Source: a bacterium
GTDB lineage: Bacteria > Bdellovibrionota > FAC87 > UBA2466
Direction: 5' to 3'
DNA length: 7,354 bases
Assembly (NCBI GenBank): GCA_019750655.1
Contig: JAIEOG010000223.1
Location: 1 to 7,354, forward strand
Positions within the stretch are counted from its first letter, which is position 1; every line of letters starts with the position of its first letter. Below, piece after piece: positions 1-5,908 of this stretch. Below the pieces are notes generated by a model that was given only the letters and a program-made list of their open reading frames with translations, made no database searches and was not told the origin of the DNA. A program made the translations under genes and the position numbers.

Positions 1-57
<57 letters not shown>

Positions 58-63
<6 letters not shown>

Positions 64-187
64 TTTTCGACGAGGCTGGCTTGACTCCGCGTCGCTGCTC
101 GTCGTTGTCGCTACCGCGTACCGATGTACGCGTCCGCTCCGCCTCCTCGCGCTCCTTGATTCAAGCCAGCCTCGTCGAAAATGGTGC
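58..187. repeat. 130-base palindromic element with 27-bp perfect arms, starting inside the tRNA 3' end
   Basis: Bases 58-84 (beginning GCACCATTTTCGACG) are exactly reverse-complementary to 161-187 (ending CGTCGAAAATGGTGC). The 76-base centre is rich in C on the plus strand. It carries an inner hairpin at 115-132 whose axis (123.5) lies one base from the axis of the outer arms (122.5). The left arm contains the tRNA acceptor bases G58 C59, the discriminator and CCA, so the right arm is an inverted copy of the tRNA end. There is no T-run after the right arm, so it does not look like a standard intrinsic terminator. I infer a MITE- or REP-like dispersed element, or a tRNA-processing structure. 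The open frame across it (3-218) is not a protein. Confidence 0.9.
115..132. repeat. inner 7-bp hairpin at the centre of the palindromic element
   Basis: CGCGTAC (115-121), loop CGAT (122-125) and GTACGCG (126-132) form a perfect stem. It sits almost exactly on the axis of the 27-bp outer arms. The spacers on either side (30 and 28 bases) do not pair with each other, because both are C-rich on the same strand. Confidence 0.8.
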
Positions 188-194
188 TTCCTTG

Positions 195-223
195 TTGCTC
201 CGGCGAAGTGTGGCGTAGATAAT
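195..223 (+). promoter_or_regulatory. possible sigma70-type promoter for the envelope gene cluster
   Basis: TTGCTC (195-200), 17 bases, then GATAAT (218-223), which matches five of six bases of the TATAAT consensus. The -35 match is weak apart from TTG. It lies between the palindromic element and the first gene, and initiation near 230 would give a leader of about 40 bases. This is inferred from consensus similarity only. Confidence 0.3.
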
Positions 224-268
224 CTTGAGATCGTTAAAAGGAAGGGGGCGGATCTGCTAGAGCCGGAT

Positions 269-895
269 GTGACGCTTACGGACTATGGTCTTACCCTTCT
301 TTGCTCTTATTTCGTTTGGAGTCTTAGGGCGATTTCAAAGCCATCGCTTCTTAAGCGACTTTGGAACATTTTTTTCATTTCCATCGCGGTTGCTTCTTTA
401 ACCGGCGGATCGGTACACGGTTTTTTTCTGGATGAGTCCACAGCTGGGTATCGCTTTTTTTGGATTTTGACGCTTTTGTGGATTGGGATCACTGCTAGTG
501 CGGCCTGGGTAATCGCGGGACTTCTTATCTCTGGCTCCGGAAAAACAAAGGGGTGGTTAAGTTTTGCATCAGCTACTTTTGCCCTTTATTTCGCCGTGGC
601 GGTTTTTTATTCCCAGAGTTTTAGCATCGTCATTTTAAACTACTTGCCCGCAATGATCGCGTTGTTGGGAGGTTCTCTTTACCGCTATCTTCAAACTTCG
701 AAAAAGCGATATCTCTATCTTTCGATTGGCGTATTGATCAGCCTAGTGGCTGCAGGCGCTCAGCAAGCCGGGCTCAGTATCCACCCACAGTATTTTAATC
801 ACAACGCTACTTACCATTTGATTCAGGCACTAGGCCTCTTGTTCTTGTTCAAAGGGGCCAAAGAAATGATCACTACGGAAAGGCATCTTACATGA
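269..895 (+). CDS. seven-TM integral membrane protein, possibly DUF6962/CREST-like
   Basis: The 208-residue product is almost entirely hydrophobic. About seven membrane segments can be read near residues 5-20, 32-53, 63-87, 97-115, 118-140, 147-165 and 181-197. Conserved-looking polar spots sit in or beside them: GGSVHG with His50 in segment 2, and NHNATYH with His178 and His183 entering segment 7. Paired histidines in a 7-TM fold recall the CREST superfamily (alkaline ceramidases, PAQR and hemolysin III-type proteins) and the uncharacterised DUF6962 group. I recall this similarity from memory and it is not proven. The GTG start at 269 gives an N-terminus (MTLTDYGL) leading directly into segment 1. 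The purine-rich stretch at 239-248 is rather far upstream for a ribosome site, and the frame is open further upstream, so the start is uncertain. Its stop overlaps the next start by 4 bases, indicating one operon. Catalytic activity is unknown. Confidence 0.85.
   Translation: MTLTDYGLTLLCSYFVWSLRAISKPSLLKRLWNIFFISIAVASLTGGSVHGFFLDESTAGYRFFWILTLLWIGITASAAWVIAGLLISGSGKTKGWLSFASATFALYFAVAVFYSQSFSIVILNYLPAMIALLGGSLYRYLQTSKKRYLYLSIGVLISLVAAGAQQAGLSIHPQYFNHNATYHLIQALGLLFLFKGAKEMITTERHLT
877..883 (+). promoter_or_regulatory. ribosome binding site of the flavoenzyme gene
   Basis: GGAAAGG at 877-883 lies 8 bases before the ATG at 892, inside the end of the preceding gene. It supports that start and fits coupled translation through the ATGA overlap at 892-895. 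Confidence 0.6.
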
Positions 896-2352
896 AAGCC
901 ATTCTACAAATCACAGTTAGCATTGTTGTTTTGGGCTGCTCCCATGCCACTAACTCAACGCTGCTCAATGACATTCACTCCCAGTTGAACGTGACCAAGG
1001 TTGCTGCTGTTATCGTCCCGAAAAGCGTGGAAGAAATCCAAGCGGCTCTTCGTGAGGCAAAAAAGAATGCACAGTTTGTAAGTATCAGTGGTGGGCGGCA
1101 CTCGATGGGAGGACAGCAGTTCGGCGATGGGACTGTCCACTTAAGCATGTCCTCTTTCAATCGAGTGCTCAATCTCGATAAAGAAAAAGGAGTTGTGGAG
1201 GTTCAGTCAGGGATTCAGTGGCCAGAGCTCGTGGACTGGCTCATGAAGAACCAAAGCGAATCGAAGAAGAAATGGGGGATTCGGCAGAAACAGACTGGGG
1301 CCGATCGGTTGAGTATTGGAGGAGCTCTCTCGTCTAATATTCATGGCAGAGGACTCAAAATGCGGCCCATGGTCGACGACGTGGAGTCGTTCACCTTGAT
1401 TGATGCGAATGGCGAGATTAAGACCTGCAGTAGAACAGAAAACCACGAATTGTTTCGGCTTGTGATTGGTGGGTATGGGCTCTTCGGCGTTATTGGTAGC
1501 GTCAAGGTACGGTTGGCGCCTGTCACCGTCTTAGAGCGAGTTGTTAAGCTGATTAATGTGCAGGATTTTCTCCCGTTAGTTTCCAAGCGCGTTAAAGACG
1601 GTTTTCTGTATGGCGATTTCCAATTCGCCATCGATCCAAAGTCCGATGATTTCATGAAGCGCGGTGTTTATTCTCTTTATCGACCCACCAACAAACAAGT
1701 GGAAGTGCAAGGTGAGTTGAAGGAGATGAAGGGAGACGACTGGTATCGGTTGCTTGGACTTGCACATACGGACAAAACGCGCGCTTTCGATATCTATTCC
1801 AAGTTTTATTTGACGACTAATGGGCAGTTTTACCGTTCGGACACGCATCAAATGGGCGTTTACGTCGATGACTACCACCGGAAATTTGATCAAGGGGGTG
1901 TGAAAGCGACTGAGATGATCAGTGAGATTTATGTCCCTAGAAACAAATTGACCTCGCTTTTCGGGCAATTACGGGAAGACTTCCGGAAAAACGACACCAA
2001 CGTTGTTTACGGAACGGTACGGCTAATCGAGAAAGATACGGAAAGCTTTCTTGCGTGGGCTAAACAGAATTACGCGGCCACAGTTTTTAACTTCCACGTG
2101 GATCATTCACCCGAAGGCATCGAGAAAGCTAAGGGGCAATTCCAGCACATCATCGATCGAGCTCTGGAGCATGGCGGGAGTTATTTTCTAACGTACCACC
2201 GTTGGGCTAGAAAGGACCAAGTGCTTAAGGCTTATCCGCAGATGGTAGAATTCTTGCGGCTAAAACGAAAATACGACCCCGAAGATCGGTTTCAAAGCGA
2301 TTGGTACCGTTACTACCGCGAAATGTTTGCGGATCGTTTATCTAAGCCATGA
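892..2352 (+). CDS. FAD-binding oxidoreductase (VAO/PCMH family) with lipoprotein signal
   Basis: This 486-residue protein has the PCMH-type FAD-binding fold. VPKSVEEIQAALREA (42-56) is the usual entry to the domain. ISGGRHSMGGQQ (65-76) is the flavin pyrophosphate loop, and in relatives such as alditol and aldonolactone oxidases the His at this place (His70 here) carries covalent FAD. SIGGALSSNIHGRG (141-154) and GGYGLFGVIG (193-202) are two further FAD-contact stretches. The C-terminal end, KYDPEDRFQSDWY, is typical of FAD-linked oxidases of the lactone-oxidase/BBE type. The N-terminus is short and hydrophobic, ending VLGC, so Cys16 is a likely lipidation site. Ser follows it, which by the enteric rule would favour the outer membrane. 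The enzyme would therefore act on the periplasmic side. The donor substrate (sugar, polyol or lactone) cannot be decided. It overlaps both neighbouring genes by 4 bases. Confidence 0.9.
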   Translation: MKAILQITVSIVVLGCSHATNSTLLNDIHSQLNVTKVAAVIVPKSVEEIQAALREAKKNAQFVSISGGRHSMGGQQFGDGTVHLSMSSFNRVLNLDKEKGVVEVQSGIQWPELVDWLMKNQSESKKKWGIRQKQTGADRLSIGGALSSNIHGRGLKMRPMVDDVESFTLIDANGEIKTCSRTENHELFRLVIGGYGLFGVIGSVKVRLAPVTVLERVVKLINVQDFLPLVSKRVKDGFLYGDFQFAIDPKSDDFMKRGVYSLYRPTNKQVEVQGELKEMKGDDWYRLLGLAHTDKTRAFDIYSKFYLTTNGQFYRSDTHQMGVYVDDYHRKFDQGGVKATEMISEIYVPRNKLTSLFGQLREDFRKNDTNVVYGTVRLIEKDTESFLAWAKQNYAATVFNFHVDHSPEGIEKAKGQFQHIIDRALEHGGSYFLTYHRWARKDQVLKAYPQMVEFLRLKRKYDPEDRFQSDWYRYYREMFADRLSKP

Positions 2353-4550
2353 AGATTTCCCTAAAACGCCCTGCTGCCATTTTGTGGGCTTTGTTCACCC
2401 TCTTTGTGCTTAGGGTCGTAGGGCAAATTACCGTCCTGATCGCGGCTCCGCCGTTTCTCCCCGCCTGGGAAGAGTGGTTTTCGGGGCTGCTTGCTTACCC
2501 CTATCTCCTCGCCAGTCAAATCGCGCTCCTGATTTTAATGACGAAAATGTGCCGTGATGTGCAGCACAAAAGAAATTACTGGGGAACGGCCAAGCGGGGG
2601 CTGGGCGAATTCTTAGTAACCTTTGGCGTGGTTTACCTAGCAGTAATGGTCCTTCGCTATGGCATCCGAATGTCTTTATACCCAGCGGAACGGTGGGCCG
2701 GAGGCTCCATTCCGATTTTCTTCCACTGGGTGCTGTCCAGTTTTGTTTTGGTGCTTGGCAGTTTTCATCTGAAAAACTCCCCTCAACGTACCTACTCAAA
2801 AATCCAAATCGCATCGCGGGGGCTTCTTTGGGGAGTGCTTCTTATAGGAGTGGGAATCTGGGCTTCGTTTCAACTGGCGCCTTTCATCTTAAGTAAGTTT
2901 CTAGATGCACGGCCTGCTGAATATGCTGTCCGCGTTGAACGCTCGGTTGGGTTCACCACTTCGGATGGTACGCGATTAGTTGCCGATGTATTTCACCCCC
3001 AGAGGGTGACTCAAGCACCTCTTATTTTGGTCCGCATTCCTTACACAAAAACTTTCGTAAACAGTCTTTTTGGCAATGTCATAGGGCGATTTTGGGCCGA
3101 AAGAGGCTATACCGTCGTATTGCAAGGAACCCGAGGCCGTTATGAGTCTGGTGGGAATTATGAGCCACTGATTCATGAGGAAGCAGATGGCAAAGAAACG
3201 CTGGCATGGCTAAAGAAACAGTCTTGGTTCAATGAAAAGATCGGCATGTGGGGTGGTTCTTATTTCGGGTACACGCAGCTTGTTCTCGGAGATTCTACAG
3301 ACCCCAAAATAGCCGCTTTTTTGATCCAAATAGCCTCCAGTGATTTTTCGAAAATGTTTTTTACGGATGGGGCCTTCGCTCTAGAAAGCGCCATTCAATG
3401 GGCTTTGGGAAGTTATGGCAAAACGGATTCTTATCCCACCCCAGAAAAAGTGATGGTAGCGGCAAGTGCCATTCCCCTTGTTTCGGCGGATGAGAAGGCA
3501 GAAGGGACGAGGATAGAATTTCTTCGTCACTGGATGGTGGAGCCTTCTGGTGCCGCTTATTGGAACAAATTGGACGCGTCAGCGAAGCTGTCTCAGATCC
3601 AAGGCCCTGTTCTTTCTATGGCGGGGTGGTTCGATCCTTTTTTAAGAGCCCAGTTGGAAAATTATCAGCGGCTTTTACATTCGAAGAATGCGGCAGTCGC
3701 ACGGGGCTCTCGCTTGGTTATCGGGCCTTGGGCACACGCACGTTCTGTCCAGCTGCCAGATGGGTTTAAGCCGCGCCACTACCGGTTGGAAAGCATAGGG
3801 CCTGCTTTGGGATGGTTTGATCAGCATTTGAAAGGATGGCCTGCGCAGTCAAAGGATGCAAAAGTAAGAATTTTCATCATGGGCAAAAACGAATGGCGAG
3901 AAGAGGCTGAATGGCCTTTAAAAAGAGCGCAGCCAACCTCTTATTTCCTGGGCGGTCGAAAAACAGGTCTCATTGGAAGCCTGAGTTTGGGCAAGGCGGT
4001 ATCAAATGGGTCAGAGGGGTATGTTTACGATCCCTTAAGACCATTTCATGGGCTTGGCGGCGCTATGATCGGGCCTCGAGCGGGGAGTTTTCGCCAAGCA
4101 GAGAATGCCAGTCGTCCCGATGTTCTCACCTATGACACAGAGGCTTTGCGCGGCCCAATGGAAGTTACGGGGTATGCGAAGCTCTATCTAACGGTGCAGA
4201 CTTCCGCTTCAAGTACCGACTTTACAGCGCGGATTTTGGACGTTTTCCCTGACGGCTCCTCTTTTAATATTTCAGATGGGATCGTCAGACAAAAGTATGT
4301 GGCTAATCAGCCTACCGGTATTGAGATTGGCTTTTGGCCGACCAGTTATCTGTTTAAGCAGGGGCACAAAGTACGTCTGGAGGTTTCGAGTAGTAACTTC
4401 CCGCGTTTTGATAGGAACTTCAATTCAACGCAGCCCAATGCCCTCGCCGAAACTTCTCAGAAGGCTGAGCAGACGGTTTTTTATGGGCAGTCTAGGCTCC
4501 TTCTGCCCCTCATCCCGGAGCCCCCAGGGCCGGGAGGGCTTAATGACTGA
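2349..4550 (+). CDS. membrane-anchored CocE/NonD-type serine hydrolase (five TM segments plus X-Pro peptidase-like domain)
   Basis: The 733-residue product has two parts. Residues 1-180 hold about five membrane segments (9-31, 44-64, 84-105, 120-140, 157-180). Basic residues cluster at the N-terminus and in the loops at 65-83 and 141-156, so the positive-inside rule puts everything after 180 in the periplasm. Residues 195-733 match the S15/CocE hydrolase family: FTTSDGTRLVADVF (202-215) opens the domain, and RIPYTK with Tyr232 is the likely oxyanion tyrosine. GGSYFGY gives nucleophile Ser304, GWFDPF gives Asp429 and GPWAHA gives His463, so the triad is intact. Residues 560-720 form the PepX C-terminal jelly-roll (MEVTGYAKLYLTVQTSA, DVFPDGSSF, HKVRLEVSSSNFPRFDRN). 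Family members cleave esters, amides or acyl groups; the substrate here is unknown. Typical CocE proteins lack this membrane domain. The tail is Pro/Gly-rich. It starts within the ATGA overlap with the oxidoreductase. Confidence 0.92.
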   Translation: MKISLKRPAAILWALFTLFVLRVVGQITVLIAAPPFLPAWEEWFSGLLAYPYLLASQIALLILMTKMCRDVQHKRNYWGTAKRGLGEFLVTFGVVYLAVMVLRYGIRMSLYPAERWAGGSIPIFFHWVLSSFVLVLGSFHLKNSPQRTYSKIQIASRGLLWGVLLIGVGIWASFQLAPFILSKFLDARPAEYAVRVERSVGFTTSDGTRLVADVFHPQRVTQAPLILVRIPYTKTFVNSLFGNVIGRFWAERGYTVVLQGTRGRYESGGNYEPLIHEEADGKETLAWLKKQSWFNEKIGMWGGSYFGYTQLVLGDSTDPKIAAFLIQIASSDFSKMFFTDGAFALESAIQWALGSYGKTDSYPTPEKVMVAASAIPLVSADEKAEGTRIEFLRHWMVEPSGAAYWNKLDASAKLSQIQGPVLSMAGWFDPFLRAQLENYQRLLHSKNAAVARGSRLVIGPWAHARSVQLPDGFKPRHYRLESIGPALGWFDQHLKGWPAQSKDAKVRIFIMGKNEWREEAEWPLKRAQPTSYFLGGRKTGLIGSLSLGKAVSNGSEGYVYDPLRPFHGLGGAMIGPRAGSFRQAENASRPDVLTYDTEALRGPMEVTGYAKLYLTVQTSASSTDFTARILDVFPDGSSFNISDGIVRQKYVANQPTGIEIGFWPTSYLFKQGHKVRLEVSSSNFPRFDRNFNSTQPNALAETSQKAEQTVFYGQSRLLLPLIPEPPGPGGLND

Positions 4551-4565
4551 AATACGCGCCATTAA

Positions 4566-4598
4566 ATGCTAAATAGCCCAGACAGGAGGTTCCTTTGA
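4566..4598 (+). other. ten-codon ORF ending on the TTG start of the solenoid gene
   Basis: ATG at 4566 opens a frame encoding MLNSPDRRFL that stops at TGA 4596-4598, overlapping the TTG start (4595-4597) by three bases. No ribosome site precedes it. It is notable because its basic stretch joined to the next frame would make a complete signal peptide. It may be a coincidence, a remnant, or the true start separated by a single-base change. Confidence 0.2.
4584..4589 (+). promoter_or_regulatory. perfect Shine-Dalgarno site deciding a TTG start
   Basis: AGGAGG at 4584-4589 lies 5 bases before TTG 4595 and 11 before a second in-frame TTG at 4601. There is no in-frame ATG or GTG upstream before the stop at 4574-4576, so a TTG is the likely initiator. 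The strong site may compensate for the weak start codon. Confidence 0.75.
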
Positions 4599-5305
4599 TT
4601 TTGATTTCTCTGTTTTTCTCTCAAATGGTTTTTGCCGCCACCGAAACGCAGAATTTTTCTGCCAAAGGTTTGCGTGAAGTAGAGGTCGAAAACGGGTCGG
4701 GCAAAGTCGTCGTGAATGCGACGGGCGCTGCTGAAGCGACTGTGGTTGTCGATAAGCGCAAAATTTCTTCGAGCTGCGTGGTGACTGTGCGCCGTGATGG
4801 CAACAAGCTTGTCGCTAAAGCGGAACAGACGGGGCATTGGTCTTCTAAAAATGTTTGCGAGGTGGACTTCACTCTGCGAGTTCCCAAAGCTGTTGACCTT
4901 GATTTGGAAGTAGGCAACGGCAACGTTTCTGTCGAGGGAACGGAAGGCGAATTGGACTTCAAATTGGGCAACGGCGACCTCGTCGCCAAAGGAGCCTTCC
5001 GCAAAGTCGATGGCAATTCCGGAAATGGGAAAACGACCATCCACGGGTTGTTGGGAGAAGCGGAAGTGAAATCCGGAAACGGAGCCCTCGAGCTTCAGTA
5101 TGCAGCGCCGCCAGCGGCCGGGGAATTAGAACTCAAGATCGGCAACGGCGATGCGACAGTGCGGTTTCCCAAAGGCTCCCAAGTGCGCACCGAGTTTGTC
5201 GGAGCTCTAGGGAAGCTCACCAACCAGCTAGGCGACACGCCCTCCGCCGCTTTCCAGGTCAAAGCGAAAGCTGGGACCGGCAATCTCACTGTGCAGGCTT
5301 ACTGA
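4595..5305 (+). CDS. exported GNG-repeat beta-solenoid protein (DUF2807/DUF4097-like)
   Basis: The 236-residue product begins with a short hydrophobic export signal, with likely cleavage after VFA (residue 14). The signal has no Lys or Arg. Mature residues about 15-100 form a beta-rich domain with two cysteines (61 and 88) that could make a disulfide in the periplasm. Residues 105-190 are a ladder of GNG turns at 107, 125, 143 and 161, exactly 18 residues apart, then 183 after a four-residue insertion (AAPPAAG region). Related turns occur at ENGSGK (32-37) and AGTGN (226-230). Alternating small/charged and aliphatic residues (DLDLEVGNGNVSVEG) indicate parallel beta strands stacked as a solenoid, as in head-GIN/DUF2807 and DUF4097 adhesin-like proteins. 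Those families have no established enzymatic role. It follows the hydrolase gene by 44 bases, probably in the same transcript. Its end overlaps a minus-strand gene. Confidence 0.88.
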   Translation: MILISLFFSQMVFAATETQNFSAKGLREVEVENGSGKVVVNATGAAEATVVVDKRKISSSCVVTVRRDGNKLVAKAEQTGHWSSKNVCEVDFTLRVPKAVDLDLEVGNGNVSVEGTEGELDFKLGNGDLVAKGAFRKVDGNSGNGKTTIHGLLGEAEVKSGNGALELQYAAPPAAGELELKIGNGDATVRFPKGSQVRTEFVGALGKLTNQLGDTPSAAFQVKAKAGTGNLTVQAY

Positions 5306-5433
5306 GCTTCGGCTTTGCGCTGTTGGGCACGCCGCGCGCGGGAGCGGTGGAGAAACTCATTCATCAAAAACCCAGTCGCGATGAGAAAGAAGGGCCGGAA
5401 GTATTCGTAGAGCGATAGAGTATCGTTTTCCAT
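5299..5433 (-). CDS. 44-residue single-TM small protein
   Basis: On the minus strand, ATG (5433-5431) opens a 45-codon frame ending in TAA (5301-5299). The product starts MENDTLSLYEYFRPFF, continues through a hydrophobic stretch (FFLIATGFLMNEFL, about residues 15-28) and ends in a strongly basic tail (HRSRARRAQQRKAEAQ). An acidic N-terminus, one membrane-length helix and a basic C-terminus predict an N-out, C-in inner-membrane protein. A GGGG-containing stretch lies a few bases before the ATG on that strand and could serve as ribosome site. The frame fills the otherwise empty gap between the solenoid and Nudix genes. It overlaps the solenoid gene end by 7 bases and is divergent from the Nudix gene. 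I do not recognise a family. The composition looks too ordered for a chance ORF, but the length leaves real doubt. Confidence 0.6.
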   Translation of the reverse strand: MENDTLSLYEYFRPFFLIATGFLMNEFLHRSRARRAQQRKAEAQ

Positions 5434-5493
5434 TACCCCAGTCTTATTCAGTTCCCGCTTGCCGTTCAAGACGGTTTCGTTTCGAGTAACTAG

Positions 5494-5895
5494 ATGAGCC
5501 GAACGATCGAAGTCGTAGCCGCGGTAGTCCGCCGCGGGCGCACGGTCCTTTTAGCCCGGCGCCGCGAGGGGAGTCTTCGGGGGCACTGGGAATTTCCGGG
5601 TGGTAAGGTTGAGGCCGGTGAAACACACCCGGAAGCCCTGGAACGGGAGCTCCGCGAGGAATTAAGTGTGGCGGCTCGAGTAGGGGCTTTGCTCGGCGAA
5701 TCGACCCACCAAGGCACTAACGGCAGTATCCGGCTTTTCTTTTATGCTTGTGAATTGTTAGCGGAACCCCAGCAGGGGTACTGCCACGATGGCCTCGAGT
5801 GGGTGGCTTTGGACGCCTGGAAATCTTACCGGGTTGCCCCTGCCGATATTGGGATCCTCCAGAGGTTGATGGACGAATCCACTGAGCTAGCATAG
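5494..5895 (+). CDS. MutT-like Nudix hydrolase
   Basis: The 133-residue protein has the size and order of MutT-type enzymes: VVAAVVRRGRTVLLARR (7-23) as first strands, then HWEFPGGKVEAGE (31-43) running into the Nudix box. The box reads G37-x5-E43-x7-R51-E-L-R-E-E56-L-S58-V, with all metal-binding glutamates present and Ser58 in the place usually held by Gly. WEFPGGK is the signature of the 8-oxo-dGTP diphosphatase branch, so removal of oxidised nucleotides is the likely role; other pyrophosphate substrates remain possible. The C-terminal LEWVALDAW motif also matches that branch. The ribosome site before ATG 5494 is weak. The gene is followed 13 bases later by the helicase and is probably cotranscribed. 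Divergent from the small minus-strand gene over a 60-base gap in which I see no clear promoter. Confidence 0.92.
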   Translation: MSRTIEVVAAVVRRGRTVLLARRREGSLRGHWEFPGGKVEAGETHPEALERELREELSVAARVGALLGESTHQGTNGSIRLFFYACELLAEPQQGYCHDGLEWVALDAWKSYRVAPADIGILQRLMDESTELA

Positions 5896-5908
5896 ACTCG
5901 ACCCCCTG

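Noticed and set aside
161..200. Right arm of the palindrome as an intrinsic terminator for the tRNA
   Set aside because: The hairpin is long with a 76-base centre and is followed by GCTTCCTTGTTG rather than a continuous T-tract, so ordinary intrinsic termination is not supported.
4514..4540. GC-rich inverted sequence at the end of the hydrolase gene as a terminator
   Set aside because: CCCGG/CCGGG and AGCCC/GGGCT can pair, but the stems compete and no T-run follows. The bases encode the Pro/Gly-rich tail, and the next gene is only 44 bases away.
4543..4572. Nine-residue frame overlapping the end of the hydrolase gene
   Set aside because: Too short, no convincing ribosome site and no attenuator-type codon run.
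4562..5044. Overlapping minus-strand frames of 160 and 139 codons
   Set aside because: They are antisense to the beta-solenoid gene, which has a strong ribosome site, an export signal and periodic repeats. The antisense frames show no recognisable motif.
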